Shown: positions 44,011-53,978 of the stretch, piece by piece | Layout: each line of letters begins with the position of its first letter | How positions within the stretch are numbered: the stretch's first letter is position 1 | Assembly (NCBI RefSeq): GCF_004000745.1 | Contig: NZ_BILV01000001.1 | Coordinates: 1-64,000 of the forward strand | DNA length: 64,000 nt | Source of the DNA: Paenibacillus barengoltzii NBRC 101215 | GTDB lineage: Bacteria > Bacillota > Bacilli > Paenibacillales > Paenibacillaceae | Direction: 5' to 3' | Translations under genes and position numbers: made by a program | The notes under the pieces: model-generated | The model's database searches: none | Told to the model about the DNA's origin: nothing | Seen by the model: the letters and a program-made list of their open reading frames with translations, nothing else

Positions 44011-44433
44011 TCACGGTCTGTAAATAAACCACTCAAACAGGGAGCCTGCCATTTTGCCAAACACCATCGCGAGCAAGAAGCCAAACAGGTATCGCTGCAT
44101 ATGCAGTCTCTTGGCAAGTATGGGAAGCACGTTCAGCACCTCGGTCAAAGCCGCCGCCAACATCCCGACAAAAACGCCGTTAAACAAACCAACGATGCCG
44201 GTAATCAGCCATGGCCCAGCCACCTTCCAGTCCCAGAAGTCCGCTACCGTACCAATCACCGCTCCGGCGATCATCGCCCCTTCGTACCAATGCACCTTGT
44301 CATAGGAATTTGTCACCTGGGCTAGGCGCGGAATCATGTCCAGCACGATAAATAAAGCGATCACGCCGCTGCCAATGGCCACACCGCCGGCCAGGCCTAG
44401 GAAGATCGCCAACCCCGCAGCTAGTGGTGACAT
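44011..44433 (-). CDS. spoVAB: Stage V sporulation protein AB
   Basis: A 140-residue protein with four membrane spans, starting LAIFLGLAGGVAIGSGVIALF as in SpoVAB. It belongs to the complex that moves dipicolinic acid into and out of spores. Its GTG or ATG overlaps spoVAA by one base. Confidence 0.92.
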   Translation of the reverse strand: MSPLAAGLAIFLGLAGGVAIGSGVIALFIVLDMIPRLAQVTNSYDKVHWYEGAMIAGAVIGTVADFWDWKVAGPWLITGIVGLFNGVFVGMLAAALTEVLNVLPILAKRLHMQRYLFGFLLAMVFGKMAGSLFEWFIYRP

Positions 44434-45074
44434 CAGTTTCGCTTCGCCGACGAGTCGGCACGGTGCATTTTCTTTAACTCTTCGGCAACGACGTATTGGT
44501 TCAGGTTCTCCTGGTAGAGGAACATTTCGACTTCAAGCGGGGTGGGTTCCTCGTTCCATTTTTTCTTAAATAAATGATTAAAGAAGACGATCATCCCAAA
44601 ACCGATGCCTACGGAATAGGCCCCTTGAAACAGGTAAGGATGCTCGTCCTTCTCCCCCGTGATCATCTCCACGATTCGGACCTGAACCTCGGGCATGCTG
44701 ACGTCGGCGTGAAAGTTCATGATGGTCAAGGCCGCTCCGAAGAAGAGCAGCAGCCAAACTAAGGCAAACAGCAGCAAAGACGGTTTCTTCTCGGCTTTGA
44801 TCATTTCCACGAGTACATGGGGCTCGCCAAGCAACTCAATCCGCAGCCCGGGAAACTTCGATTGAATCGCCGAAATGACCCGCAGCGTATCAATCACGAT
44901 CAGATTCCCATCCCGTTGCTCCGGCCGGTCCAACTCCAGCTCCAGCAGCTTGCCCTCCAGCTCCGGCTCTGCCAGCACACGGGCTACGTCCCGCAGCCGA
45001 ATCGGCGCCCCAGCGGGAAGCCCGACTTGCTTGCGCAGACGCAAATAGACGATGGACGCAGACTCATTCTCCAT
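44433..45074 (-). CDS. spoVAA: Stage V sporulation protein AA
   Basis: A 213-residue protein with a cytoplasmic N-terminal domain (1-110, VYLRLRKQVGLPAGAPIRL) and two C-terminal membrane spans. The start is ATG 45074 with GGAAGGG about 9 bases upstream. It leads the spoVAA-AB-AF operon and has a close sigma-G promoter. Confidence 0.92.
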   Translation of the reverse strand: MENESASIVYLRLRKQVGLPAGAPIRLRDVARVLAEPELEGKLLELELDRPEQRDGNLIVIDTLRVISAIQSKFPGLRIELLGEPHVLVEMIKAEKKPSLLLFALVWLLLFFGAALTIMNFHADVSMPEVQVRIVEMITGEKDEHPYLFQGAYSVGIGFGMIVFFNHLFKKKWNEEPTPLEVEMFLYQENLNQYVVAEELKKMHRADSSAKRN

Positions 45075-45105
45075 GCTGACCACCCTTCCACTAGCGTATT
45101 GCCCA

Positions 45106-45135
45106 TAGTATGCCAAGGGAGGAGAGGCTTTACTC
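45106..45135 (-). promoter_or_regulatory. Sigma-G promoter of spoVAA-AB-AF
   Basis: On the minus strand GAGTA (45131-45135) and a perfect CATACTA (45106-45112) are 18 bases apart, matching the forespore sigma-G consensus. It lies 31 bases before spoVAA. Confidence 0.65.
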
Positions 45136-45147
45136 TTACTCTTTGCA

Positions 45148-45196
45148 CGCAAAAAAAGCATGGGACGTATGCTCACGCATCCGTTCCCATGCTTAA
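45148..45196 (-). terminator. Terminator of deoD
   Basis: On the minus strand AAGCATGGGA pairs with TCCCATGCTT, with a large loop that has its own pairing, then TTTTTGCG. Confidence 0.85.
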
Positions 45197-45212
45197 TTCG
45201 ATGGTTCTGGGA

Positions 45213-45920
45213 TTACAGCGATGCTGCCGTATCCAGAGCCACTTCCATCATTTGCTTAAACGTCGTTTGCCGTTCCTCCGCCGTCGTCTCCTCGCCCGTC
45301 AGCAGATGGTCGCTGACGGTTAGAATCGTCAACGCCTTCACGCCGTATTTGGCAGCCAAGGTGTAGAGGGCCGTGGTTTCCATTTCAACGCCTAACACGC
45401 CGTATTTCATCAGCAGCTGAGTTACGCTTGTATCGTCGCGATAGAACATATCCGAGCTGAAAATGTTACCGACATGCAGCTTCAACCCTTTCTCCACACC
45501 GCGCTCATATGCTGCCTTCAGCAGCTCGAAGTTCGCAATCGGCGCAAAGTCGTAACCGCTAAAGACATGACGGTTCATGCTTGAATCGGTACAAGAAGCT
45601 TGAGCCAAAATCACGTCACGCACATGTACATGCGGCTGCATGCCGCCGCATGTTCCCACGCGGATCAGATTTTTGACACCGTATTCCTTCAACAGCTCAT
45701 TCACATAGATTGAGATCGATGGGATGCCCATGCCGGTCCCTTGAACGGAAATTCGTTTTCCTTGATACGTTCCGGTAAAGCCAAGCATGCCGCGCACTTC
45801 GTTATAACAGATGACGTCGCTCAAATACGTCTCGGCGATAAATTTAGCCCGGAGCGGATCTCCAGGCAGCAGAATCGTTTCGGCAATTTCTCCCGGTTTT
45901 GCTGCGATATGTACACTCAT
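45213..45920 (-). CDS. deoD: Purine-nucleoside phosphorylase DeoD
   Basis: A 235-residue hexameric PNP with the segments [45 protein letters not shown] and [10 protein letters not shown]. It cleaves purine (deoxy)nucleosides with phosphate. It is monocistronic with its own terminator. A second, unrelated PNP (pupG) lies 6 kb downstream. Confidence 0.96.
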   Translation of the reverse strand: MSVHIAAKPGEIAETILLPGDPLRAKFIAETYLSDVICYNEVRGMLGFTGTYQGKRISVQGTGMGIPSISIYVNELLKEYGVKNLIRVGTCGGMQPHVHVRDVILAQASCTDSSMNRHVFSGYDFAPIANFELLKAAYERGVEKGLKLHVGNIFSSDMFYRDDTSVTQLLMKYGVLGVEMETTALYTLAAKYGVKALTILTVSDHLLTGEETTAEERQTTFKQMMEVALDTAASL

Positions 45921-46142
45921 GTTCTGGTATCTCCCTTGCTTCCAATTTTGGTATTGTTATCAACGCTCTTTATTATATAGGATGCAACAAACCACGTACA
46001 TGGATGCAATCACCGCAGAACCGTATTGATGTATTAATGCACATTTTTCACCGCGTTCCTCCCCTTGCCTCTATAATAGGATTGATTGGTTATTCTAGGA
46101 TTGGACGAAGTCGGGTAACTTAAGTACAAAGGAGGGAACCGC

Positions 46143-46745
46143 TTGAAACCTCATCTGAAAGATTATATGGACCTAGGTGTATCCATGGTTAGAACCGGCG
46201 TGTTAGGTTACGGTGGCGGGCCTTCCGTCATCCCCTTGATCCGGCACGATGCCGTCAAGCGTTATCAGTGGCTGGGTGATGAAGAGTTTGGCGAAATTCT
46301 CGCCATTGCTAACGCTTTGCCCGGCCCTATTGCAACGAAGATGGCTGCCTACCTGGGCTATAAACGCAGGGGGATCCTGGGCGCGTCCTATGCAGTGATC
46401 ATGCACATCTTACCTAGTGTCCTGGCGATGCTTCTGCTGCTCTCAGCTGTAAATCTTCTAGCGGGGTCTCGCGTCGTAAAAGGCATGATCGCCGCTGTCT
46501 CGCCCGTAATCGCCGTCATGCTCGGAGTGATGGCTTATGAGTTTGCGAAAAAAGGAATCAAAGGCCTCGGCATCATCGCCGGCATTCTGTTTATGCTTCT
46601 GGCTCTATTGCTGCTGGAGATCTTAGAAGTTCATCCAGCGCTCGTGATCGTGCTGTTCCTTGGCTATGGGGCTGTACATTTCCGAGCGATCGCACGTTTC
46701 CGCAACAAGCGGAAACGGCCGGACCGGGAAGGAGATCATCTATGA
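46143..46745 (+). CDS. Chromate transporter, N-terminal-half subunit
   Basis: A 200-residue short-chain CHR protein with about five spans. The family motifs GYGGGPSVIPL and NALPGPIATKMA are present. Short CHR proteins come in pairs that together equal one ChrA; the partner gene overlaps by 4 bases. They export or exchange chromate and related oxyanions, but many have no proven substrate. The start is TTG 46143 with AAAGGAGG at 7 bases. A perfect TATAAT lies at 46072. Confidence 0.9.
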   Translation: MKPHLKDYMDLGVSMVRTGVLGYGGGPSVIPLIRHDAVKRYQWLGDEEFGEILAIANALPGPIATKMAAYLGYKRRGILGASYAVIMHILPSVLAMLLLLSAVNLLAGSRVVKGMIAAVSPVIAVMLGVMAYEFAKKGIKGLGIIAGILFMLLALLLLEILEVHPALVIVLFLGYGAVHFRAIARFRNKRKRPDREGDHL

Positions 46746-47284
46746 TTGATTGGCTGAACTTGTTGATTGGCTTCCTGATCGCCAATCTGTTGGGCTATGG
46801 TGGAGGCCCCTCCTCCATCCCGTTAATGTACCAGGAGATCGTGCCCCACTACCATTGGTTGTCGGATGCGGAATTTTCCAATATGCTTGCCCTCGGTAAC
46901 GCCTTACCAGGCCCCATCGCTACCAAAATCGCCGCCTACGTAGGCTTTGAGGTCGGCGGTTGGGTTGGCCTTGGACTCGCGTTGATAGGCACCGTGCTGC
47001 CCTCAGCAATTGGCCTCATTCTGCTGCTGCGCCTTCTTGCCAAATACCGCCAATCCAGCATCGTCAAAGGGATGACCTTGCTCGTGCAGCCGGTGATTGC
47101 GGTTATGATGATCACCCTCACGTGGCAGATGGCCAAGGAGCCCATGGGCACGATCGGCATCTGGCAGACGCTGGTGATCGCAGCCATCGCGTTCTGGGCA
47201 ATGGAGCGCCGTAAAATCCATCCAGCCATTGTCATCGTAGCGGCGTTCATTTACGGTGGAGTAGTGCTCCAGCATTATGTTTAA
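46742..47284 (+). CDS. Chromate transporter, C-terminal-half subunit
   Basis: A 180-residue short-chain CHR protein, partner of the one before it, with GYGGGPSSIPL and NALPGPIATKIA. It is a diverged duplicate: the two share motifs and layout. The ATG overlaps the upstream stop (ATGA). The pair is a plus-strand island between deoD and sigF, not found at this place in B. subtilis. Confidence 0.9.
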   Translation: MIDWLNLLIGFLIANLLGYGGGPSSIPLMYQEIVPHYHWLSDAEFSNMLALGNALPGPIATKIAAYVGFEVGGWVGLGLALIGTVLPSAIGLILLLRLLAKYRQSSIVKGMTLLVQPVIAVMMITLTWQMAKEPMGTIGIWQTLVIAAIAFWAMERRKIHPAIVIVAAFIYGGVVLQHYV

Positions 47285-47306
47285 GCGCGGTCTGTATCAA
47301 TACACA

Positions 47307-47357
47307 AGCCCCTCGGTTCAGCGCGCCGTTGAAGGCTGACGCTGTCCGAAGGGCTTG
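47307..47357. terminator. Convergent terminator of the chr pair and sigF
   Basis: CAAGCCCCTCGG pairs with CCGAAGGGCTTG over a long loop that holds a second stem. T runs are short. Confidence 0.5.
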
Positions 47358-47363
47358 CCCATT

Positions 47364-48119
47364 TCATTGCGCGATCTGGTCGCGAATGCTTTGCAATATT
47401 TTTTTCTCGAGCCTGGACACCTGAACCTGGGATATCCCAAGCCGGGTCGCCACCTCTGATTGGGTCTGGTCGCGATAGTACCTAAGGTACACGATAAGAC
47501 GTTCCCGGTCGGTTAAGCCGTCGATCGCTTCATGTAGCGCCAGCTTGTCGAACCAGCGCTCCTGGGTCTCGTCAGCAATTTGATCCATCAGTGTGATCGG
47601 ATCGCCATCATTTTCAAATACGGTTTCGTGAATGGATGCCGGCGGTTTGTTCGCCTCTTGGGCAAACACGACATCCTCGGGTGTAACACCCAGCTCATCG
47701 GCAACTTCCTTGACGGTTGGAAGCCGGCCCAGCTGTTTGGACAGTTCATCCTTCTTCTTGCGAACCTTGTTCGCCATCTCCTTCAATGAACGGCTGACCT
47801 TCAGCGTCCCGTCATCGCGCAGGAACCGCTGAATTTCCCCGATGATCATCGGCACCGCATACGTAGAAAACTTCACATCATAGCTGAGATCAAACTTGTC
47901 CACCGACTTCAGCAGGCCGATACAGCCGATTTGAAACAAATCCTCGGGTTCGTATCCCCGATTCATAAACCGCTGCACGACGGACCAGACAAGTCGAATG
48001 TTGCAGTTCACCAGCCGGTCTCTAGCAGCGTTGTCCCCGGATTGACTCAGGGCGATCAACCGTTTCACTTCCGTGTCGTCCAAAAACTCTCTCGAGATTT
48101 GCTTCACTTCGGCATCCAT
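47364..48119 (-). CDS. sigF: Forespore sigma factor SigF
   Basis: A 251-residue sigma-70 family factor with region 2 (EDLFQIGCIGLLKSVDKFD and STYAVPMIIGEIQRFLRDDG), region 3 and region 4 (QTQSEVATRLGISQVQVSRLE). It is the first forespore-specific factor, held inactive by SpoIIAB. The start at 48119 has GGAG close upstream. Last gene of the spoIIA operon. Confidence 0.98.
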   Translation of the reverse strand: MDAEVKQISREFLDDTEVKRLIALSQSGDNAARDRLVNCNIRLVWSVVQRFMNRGYEPEDLFQIGCIGLLKSVDKFDLSYDVKFSTYAVPMIIGEIQRFLRDDGTLKVSRSLKEMANKVRKKKDELSKQLGRLPTVKEVADELGVTPEDVVFAQEANKPPASIHETVFENDGDPITLMDQIADETQERWFDKLALHEAIDGLTDRERLIVYLRYYRDQTQSEVATRLGISQVQVSRLEKKILQSIRDQIAQ

Positions 48120-48130
48120 AGCTCCAACCC

Positions 48131-48592
48131 CTAATTGTATAAAGCTTTCTTGGATACAATCCTCTTCTTCATCCGAATGCGCGTGCCCCCGCCAATCTCG
48201 CTGGTCACATCGAATTCATCCATAAAATTTTCCATAATCGTAAAGCCCATCCCCGAGCGCTCCAGTTCCGGCTTCGACGTATAAAGCGGCTGCTTCGCCA
48301 ATTCCACATCCTCAATACCTCGGCCTTGATCCTCGATGATCAAGGTCACCGTATCGCCCTCAATGGAAGCAGAGATGGTGACAATCCCTTCCGGGTTCCC
48401 GTCATATCCGTGGATGATGGAATTGGTGACCGCTTCCGAAACCACCGTCTTCAAGTCGGTGATTTCATCCATCGTAGGATCCAGCTGAGAAACGAAGGCA
48501 GCGACGGTCACCCGGGCAAACGATTCATTTTCGGACTTCGCGGCAAATTGAAGTTTCATGAAATTCCCGGCTTGATTCGCGTTGGTACTCAC
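48131..48592 (-). CDS. spoIIAB: Anti-sigma-F factor SpoIIAB
   Basis: A 153-residue serine kinase that binds sigma-F and phosphorylates SpoIIAA. The ATP-binding motifs [17 protein letters not shown] and GMGFTIME are conserved. The start is GTG 48592, overlapping the spoIIAA stop (GTGA), with GGAGG 7 bases before; an ATG 11 codons later ([14 protein letters not shown]) is also possible. Confidence 0.97.
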   Translation of the reverse strand: MSTNANQAGNFMKLQFAAKSENESFARVTVAAFVSQLDPTMDEITDLKTVVSEAVTNSIIHGYDGNPEGIVTISASIEGDTVTLIIEDQGRGIEDVELAKQPLYTSKPELERSGMGFTIMENFMDEFDVTSEIGGGTRIRMKKRIVSKKALYN

Positions 48593-48942
48593 AGGGCCAC
48601 CTCCAGTTCCGTCAGCGCCAGATCCTCGTTTTCGAAGATGGACATAATTTTAAACAATCCCGACATTTCCAGCAGTCGATATACCGGCGGGTTGACGTCA
48701 CATACGACCATCTTCCCGCCCTTTTGCTTGATCAGCTTATATCTTCCGAGGATGACGCCGATGCCGGAGCTATCCATAAACTGCAGCTCTTTGAGGCTTA
48801 ACACCAGATTGCGGCAGTTCCCGCGGGCGATTTCTTCATCCATCCGCATGCGGACGTTGTCCGCCGTATGATGATCCAATTCCCCGCTCAAGCGTACAAT
48901 TAATGTCTCGCGGTGTCTTACCATTTCCACATGCAAATTCAC
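48589..48942 (-). CDS. spoIIAA: Anti-anti-sigma factor SpoIIAA
   Basis: A 117-residue STAS-domain protein. The phosphorylated serine is in [13 protein letters not shown]. When unphosphorylated (by SpoIIE), it releases sigma-F from SpoIIAB. The start is GTG 48942 after GGAGGAG. First gene of spoIIAA-AB-sigF. Confidence 0.97.
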   Translation of the reverse strand: MNLHVEMVRHRETLIVRLSGELDHHTADNVRMRMDEEIARGNCRNLVLSLKELQFMDSSGIGVILGRYKLIKQKGGKMVVCDVNPPVYRLLEMSGLFKIMSIFENEDLALTELEVAL

Positions 48943-48977
48943 GCCTGTTCACTCTCCTCCCTAGACATGAACACAAC

Positions 48978-49004
48978 AATTCTACGACCTCAGGCCGGAT
49001 TCCT
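48978..49004 (-). promoter_or_regulatory. Sigma-H promoter of the spoIIA operon
   Basis: On the minus strand AGGAATCC (from 49004) and AGAAT (from 48983) are separated as in sigma-H promoters. spoIIA is a known sigma-H operon. Confidence 0.6.
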
Positions 49005-49032
49005 GCCGCCTGACAAAACTAGAAGAAAAGCC

Positions 49033-50223
49033 CTATGAATCTACAAAAAACAAGTGTGCCGCGGTTCGCTTGAACAATGTCCACCAGCCCGCTTTATCAA
49101 TGTCCGCAGGGGCGGTCAGCTCGAACTCTGTCAACGTGCGGCCATCCTGATAGACGACCAGCTTGCCGATCGTTTGACCGGCTTTAATCGGTGCTGCAAG
49201 CTTTTCTGGTGCGATCAACTTATGCGTGATGCTGTCTTGCTTCACACCCTTTTTGACCAGTACATTCAGCGGTTTGGCGGCGGTCAGCTCCAACTGGGCG
49301 CTCATCCCCTTCTGCACCTTCACCTTGCCAATCGTTTCCCCGGCTTGATAAATCGGCAGCAACGCGTATTGCGAGAAGGCGTAATCGAACATCGCCGAGA
49401 CTTCGCTGTTCCGCGTTTTAGTATTCGGCTCGCCCAGCACTACAGCGATCAGGCGAAGTCCGTCACGTTTTGCGGTAGCGGCCAGGCAGAACTTCGCTTC
49501 CGAGGTATAGCCGGTTTTCAGGCCGTCTGCCCCGCTGTAGAAGCGCACGAGTTTGTTCGTATTCACGAGCCAGAACGGCTTCTCGGTGCCTTGGCGCAAA
49601 TAATCCTGATACGCCCCGGTATACTTCGTAATCTCCTCATGCTTCAGCAGCTCCCGGCTCATAATGGCGATATCGTAAGCTGAGCTATAATGGTCCGCCA
49701 CCGGCAAGCCGTTGCAGTTCGCAAAATGCGTATCCTTGAGTCCCAGCTGCTGCGCTCGCTCGTTCATCATTTTGACGAAGGCTTTTTCCGAGCCGGCGAT
49801 CTTCTCGGCAAGCGCCACGGACGCATCGTTCCCAGACGCCATAGCCACGCCCTTCAACAGCTCATCCACAGTCATCGTTTCGCCCGGCTCCAGAAAGATC
49901 TGCGAGCCGCCCATCGATGCCGCATATTCGCTTGTCGTCACCTTATCGGTCAGCTTCAGCGTGCCGTTATCGATCGCCTCCATGGTCAGCAACATCGTCA
50001 TGATTTTGGTGATGCTGGCAGGTGGCAGCTTCTCATGACTCTTCTTCTCGTAAATTACTGTGCCGGTATCGGCATCGATTAAGACGGCGGACAACGCATT
50101 TTCCGCCAATGCGATTTCATCATCCCCGTCATGCGGACCGCCATGATTAGCACTGGTGTAGGTCGGCCACACCGATACGGCCAATACGAACGCGGCAAAC
50201 CAGGTCAACATCCGTCTTTTCAA
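49033..50223 (-). CDS. dacF: D-alanyl-D-alanine carboxypeptidase DacF
   Basis: A 396-residue PBP with a signal peptide (1-25), active site S70-x-x-K73 (ASITKIM), ASGNDAS and KTGYT. With DacB it controls cortex cross-linking. The link to spoIIA is as in B. subtilis, where dacF is a forespore gene and read-through adds to spoIIA. A forespore promoter match is at 50266-50295. Confidence 0.95.
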   Translation of the reverse strand: MKRRMLTWFAAFVLAVSVWPTYTSANHGGPHDGDDEIALAENALSAVLIDADTGTVIYEKKSHEKLPPASITKIMTMLLTMEAIDNGTLKLTDKVTTSEYAASMGGSQIFLEPGETMTVDELLKGVAMASGNDASVALAEKIAGSEKAFVKMMNERAQQLGLKDTHFANCNGLPVADHYSSAYDIAIMSRELLKHEEITKYTGAYQDYLRQGTEKPFWLVNTNKLVRFYSGADGLKTGYTSEAKFCLAATAKRDGLRLIAVVLGEPNTKTRNSEVSAMFDYAFSQYALLPIYQAGETIGKVKVQKGMSAQLELTAAKPLNVLVKKGVKQDSITHKLIAPEKLAAPIKAGQTIGKLVVYQDGRTLTEFELTAPADIDKAGWWTLFKRTAAHLFFVDS

Positions 50224-50265
50224 GGTTTATCCTCCTTCTAGACATAAGTCTGGATTCTGCTAACC

Positions 50266-50295
50266 TAGTATCGGCATGAAAGAGGAATAATATTC
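50266..50295 (-). promoter_or_regulatory. Candidate forespore (sigma-F/G) promoter of dacF
   Basis: On the minus strand GAATA (50291-50295) and GATACTA (50266-50272) are 18 bases apart, about 40 bases before dacF. Confidence 0.45.
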
Positions 50296-50303
50296 CTGTG
50301 CAA

Positions 50304-50332
50304 AAAGAAAAAACGCCTTTTAGGCGTTTGAT
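50304..50332 (-). terminator. Terminator of pdp
   Basis: On the minus strand AAACGCC-TAAAA-GGCGTTT is followed by TTTCTTTTT. Confidence 0.8.
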
Positions 50333-50377
50333 TTCTTTGGGTTAAATGCCCCAATCCTCTAAAATAAGAGAAGTTGA

Positions 50378-50440
50378 TGGCCTTATTTTGATCATTTGAG
50401 GCGTATGTCCACACCCCGTCGTTTAGCCAAAATAAGGCCA
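50378..50440. repeat. 13-base inverted repeat between dacF and pdp
   Basis: TGGCCTTATTTTG at 50378-50390 and its exact complement CAAAATAAGGCCA at 50428-50440 are 37 bases apart, in the 150 bases between the pdp stop and its terminator. Confidence 0.7.
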
Positions 50441-50489
50441 TATGATTCCGTTATCTTATGAATATGACTACGTCGTCTGCGTCCCTCGC

Positions 50490-51821
50490 TCAGAATCGCT
50501 TAATCCCGTCTGGCGTTACCAGTGCGAACACCAGCGGGCGACGCGGCACCTTCGTACTGGAAATGCCATACGCGTTAAGAATGCGCCGCTGTGCCTCCGC
50601 GAGGCCCGTCTCATGGCTGCGGTTCAGATGCAGCACCGCCAGCGTTTCGCCTGCCTCAACCGGATCGCCGATTTTCTTGCGCAGCTCTACGCCGGCAGCC
50701 AGATCAATGACGGATTCCTTCGTCTCCCGGCCCGCTCCGAGCATCATGGCGGCGAGGCCAATCTCCTCGGCCTGAATCGATTCAACATATCCGCCCGCAG
50801 TTGCCTTCACATCCACCTTCAGCTCTGCTTCCGGCAGCAGCTCTGGGCGGCCGATTTGCTCCGTGTTACCGCCCTGCGCCGCAACCATTTGCTTCAGCTT
50901 TTCCAGCGCTTGACCGCTCTTAATCTGCTCGGCTAGCATCGCCTTCGCCTCTTCCTCGCTTGATGCCTTGCCGCCGAGAATCAGCATATGGGACGCCAGA
51001 ATCAGGCAGACCTCCTCGAGATCGGCCGGTCCATCCCCGCGCAGCGTTGCCACGGCTTCCTTGATCTCCAGCGCGTTGCCGATTGCATGGCCCAGCGGCT
51101 GGTCCATGTCACTAATCACGGCAACCGTGCGGCGTCCGACCTGCGTGCCGATATCCACCATGGCCTTGGCTAGACGGATCGAGTCCTCCAGCGTCTTCAT
51201 GAACGCGCCGCTGCCGGTCTTAACGTCCAGCACGATGGCGTCCGCACCAGCAGCGATCTTCTTGCTCATGACGCTGCTGGCGATCAGCGGGATGGAATCG
51301 ACCGTCGCGGTGACATCCCGCAGCGCATACAGCTTCTTGTCGGCTGGTGTCATATTCCCGCTTTGGCCGACGACCGCAAGGCCGATTTCGTTCACCTGGC
51401 GGAAAAATTGCTCCTTCGTAAGCTCCACAGAGAATCCGGAGATCGCTTCCAGCTTGTCGATCGTCCCGCCGGTATGCCCGAGCCCCCGGCCGGACATCTT
51501 CGCAACCGGTACGCCGGCGGCCGCCACAAGCGGGCCTAAGACGACGGTGGTTTTATCGCCAACTCCGCCCGTTGAATGCTTATCGACCTTAATGCCACGG
51601 ATGGAGCTAAGGTCAATCGTATCTCCGGAACCGGCCATTGCCATCGTCAGGTCGGCCGTCTCCCGGGCGCTCATCCCTTGATAATAAACGGCCATCGCCC
51701 ATGCGGACATTTGGTAATCGGGGATTTGCCCCTCGCTGTACCCTTTGACCAAGAAGGCGATTTCTTCGCTCGTCAGCTCCTGGCCGTCCCTTTTTTTACG
51801 GATCAGATCTACCGCTCTCAT
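50490..51821 (-). CDS. pdp: Pyrimidine-nucleoside phosphorylase
   Basis: A 443-residue enzyme that cleaves uridine and thymidine with phosphate. The family motif [16 protein letters not shown] is present, along with KTGSGAFMK. It follows pupG by 21 bases in a nucleoside-salvage operon with drm. In B. subtilis this gene is elsewhere, so its presence here is a local difference. Confidence 0.97.
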   Translation of the reverse strand: MRAVDLIRKKRDGQELTSEEIAFLVKGYSEGQIPDYQMSAWAMAVYYQGMSARETADLTMAMAGSGDTIDLSSIRGIKVDKHSTGGVGDKTTVVLGPLVAAAGVPVAKMSGRGLGHTGGTIDKLEAISGFSVELTKEQFFRQVNEIGLAVVGQSGNMTPADKKLYALRDVTATVDSIPLIASSVMSKKIAAGADAIVLDVKTGSGAFMKTLEDSIRLAKAMVDIGTQVGRRTVAVISDMDQPLGHAIGNALEIKEAVATLRGDGPADLEEVCLILASHMLILGGKASSEEEAKAMLAEQIKSGQALEKLKQMVAAQGGNTEQIGRPELLPEAELKVDVKATAGGYVESIQAEEIGLAAMMLGAGRETKESVIDLAAGVELRKKIGDPVEAGETLAVLHLNRSHETGLAEAQRRILNAYGISSTKVPRRPLVFALVTPDGIKRF

Positions 51822-51842
51822 CGCTCCTTGCCTCCGTTCTTC

Positions 51843-52679
51843 TTAAGCTTCGCCAATCTCCGGGATAATGGACAACACAAGGCTTAGAAACTTCTCACGC
51901 ACGCGCTCGGTCGTCTCCATAACCTCCTGATGGGACAACGGTTGGTCCAAAATACCTGCCGCCATGTTGCTGATGCAGGAAATCCCTAGCACCTCGATGC
52001 CAGCATGGCGGGCAACGATCGTTTCCGAAACCGTGGACATCCCGACGGCATCGGCACCCAGCGTCCGCAGCATGCGGATTTCCGCTGGCGTCTCATAGGT
52101 TGGGCCCAACAAGCCGGCATAGACGCCTTCTTGCAGAGGCACTCCCTTGTCGGCAGCGACTTTCCGTGCAATCTCGCGCAGACGACGGCTGTACGCTTGG
52201 GACATGTCCGGGAAGCGCGGCCCCAGCTCCTCGTCGTTTGGCCCTACCAACGGATTACGGCCTGTGAGATTCAAATGGTCGGAGATCAGCATCAGATCTC
52301 CCGGCTCATAGGATGTGTTTACCCCGCCAGCTGCATTCGTGACCAGCAGCGTTTTGACGCCCAGCTCCTTCATGACCCGTACCGGGAAAGCCGTCATCTC
52401 CGGCCCGTACCCTTCGTACATGTGGAAGCGGCCTTTCATAAGCACAACCGGCGTACCCTGTACCGTCCCGATCAACAGCTCGCCTGCATGTCCCTCAACC
52501 GTCGACTGCGGGAAAAACGGGATATCGCTGTAGTTGATGCTGACGGGCTCTTCAATATGATCGGCCAGTACGCCTAATCCAGAGCCCAGGATTAATCCTA
52601 CCTTTGGCGTAAGGCCCGACCGGGAACGGATATAATCTGCTGCTTCCCGGATCATTCCAATGTTTAATGTCGTCGTCAT
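51843..52679 (-). CDS. pupG: Purine-nucleoside phosphorylase PupG
   Basis: A 278-residue trimeric PNP (guanosine/inosine type). Motifs GLILGSGLGVLAD, GRFHMYEGY, TNAAGGVN and GMSTVSE are present. The start is ATG 52679, with AGGAGG 7 bases upstream. It lies between drm and pdp. Its product, (deoxy)ribose 1-phosphate, is the substrate of Drm. Confidence 0.97.
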   Translation of the reverse strand: MTTTLNIGMIREAADYIRSRSGLTPKVGLILGSGLGVLADHIEEPVSINYSDIPFFPQSTVEGHAGELLIGTVQGTPVVLMKGRFHMYEGYGPEMTAFPVRVMKELGVKTLLVTNAAGGVNTSYEPGDLMLISDHLNLTGRNPLVGPNDEELGPRFPDMSQAYSRRLREIARKVAADKGVPLQEGVYAGLLGPTYETPAEIRMLRTLGADAVGMSTVSETIVARHAGIEVLGISCISNMAAGILDQPLSHQEVMETTERVREKFLSLVLSIIPEIGEA

Positions 52680-52730
52680 ATCGTAATCCTCCTGGTTCAC
52701 AAGCTATAAATGACAGTTGAGCTTCTGCGC

Positions 52731-53918
52731 TTATACGAGTTCGTGTAAGAAGCTCTTTCCGTGCTCGGTGGCATGGACCCCGAAATTGTCGGCGATCGTT
52801 GCGGCCAAGTCGGCATACGTCGCACGGATGCCCAGGCTGCCCGGCTTCTTCAAGCTTGGCCCATAAACAAGCAATGGCACATATTCGCGAGTATGGTCCG
52901 TTCCGGCATGAATCGGGTCGTTCCCGTGGTCAGCCGTAATGATCAGCAAGTCGTTCTCCCCTACATTTTTCAGCAAATCTGGTACTGCCGCATCAAACTC
53001 CTCCAGCGCACGAGCGTAGCCCTGCGGGTCACGGCGATGGCCGTACAAGGAGTCGAAATCCACCAGGTTTGTAAACAGCATGCCGGTGAAGTCCTGGCCG
53101 ATCCGCTGCAGCGTTTCTTCAATTCCGTGCTGGTTGCTCTTCGTTGGATACGAAGCAGTAATTCCTTCCCCGGAGAAAATATCGCCGATCTTCCCGATGG
53201 CCACCACTTCCTTGCCGGCATTTTTCAACGCGTTGAGTACGGTTGGTTCCGGCGGTTTCACCGCATAATCGTGGCGGTTTGGCGTACGTTGGAAGTTTCC
53301 TGGTTGACCAACAAACGGACGGGCGATAACGCGCCCAACGGAATGCTCCGGCTCCAGCGTCAGCCGACGAGCGATTTCGCAAGCCCGGTACAGCTCTGGC
53401 AGCGGAATGATCTCTTCATGGGCTGCAATTTGAAATACGCTGTCCGCCGAAGTGTAGACGATCCAGCTTCCGGTTTTCATATGCTCTTCGCCGAGCTCCA
53501 CCAAAATTTCCGTACCGGAGGCTGGCTTGTTGCCAATAATTTTACGTCCCGTTTCCTGCTCGAAGCGAGCGATCAAATCGCGCGGGAAGCCATTCGGATA
53601 CGTTTGGAACGGCGTTTCAATCTTCAGGCCCATCAATTCCCAGTGGCCGGTCATTGTATCTTTGCCCGCAGAGATCTCTGCCATTTTCCCGAAGTAAGCG
53701 AGCGGCTCGTCCACCGGATCCAGATTCGGCAGCGCTGCGATATTGCCAAGTCCTAATTTTTGCAAGTTCGGCAGCTTCGTACCGGGTACGGTTTGCAAAA
53801 TATGCCCCAAGGTATGTGCACCTTCGTCACCAAATTTTTTGGCGTCCGGCAGTTCACCGATCCCCACGCTGTCGAGGACGATGACGGTCATTTTTCTAAA
53901 ACGATTTCCGTTTTCCAT
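52731..53918 (-). CDS. drm: Phosphopentomutase
   Basis: A 395-residue enzyme of the alkaline-phosphatase superfamily that interconverts (deoxy)ribose 1- and 5-phosphate. Metal ligands are in [23 protein letters not shown] and [12 protein letters not shown]. Start ATG 53918 has AAGGAG at 8 bases. It leads drm-pupG-pdp, 60 bases after xerD. Confidence 0.97.
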   Translation of the reverse strand: MENGNRFRKMTVIVLDSVGIGELPDAKKFGDEGAHTLGHILQTVPGTKLPNLQKLGLGNIAALPNLDPVDEPLAYFGKMAEISAGKDTMTGHWELMGLKIETPFQTYPNGFPRDLIARFEQETGRKIIGNKPASGTEILVELGEEHMKTGSWIVYTSADSVFQIAAHEEIIPLPELYRACEIARRLTLEPEHSVGRVIARPFVGQPGNFQRTPNRHDYAVKPPEPTVLNALKNAGKEVVAIGKIGDIFSGEGITASYPTKSNQHGIEETLQRIGQDFTGMLFTNLVDFDSLYGHRRDPQGYARALEEFDAAVPDLLKNVGENDLLIITADHGNDPIHAGTDHTREYVPLLVYGPSLKKPGSLGIRATYADLAATIADNFGVHATEHGKSFLHELV

Positions 53919-53978
53919 CTTCTATCACTCCTTTAATCTATGCAGCTTTAGTTATCCCTTCCCAGAAGGGAAACCATT

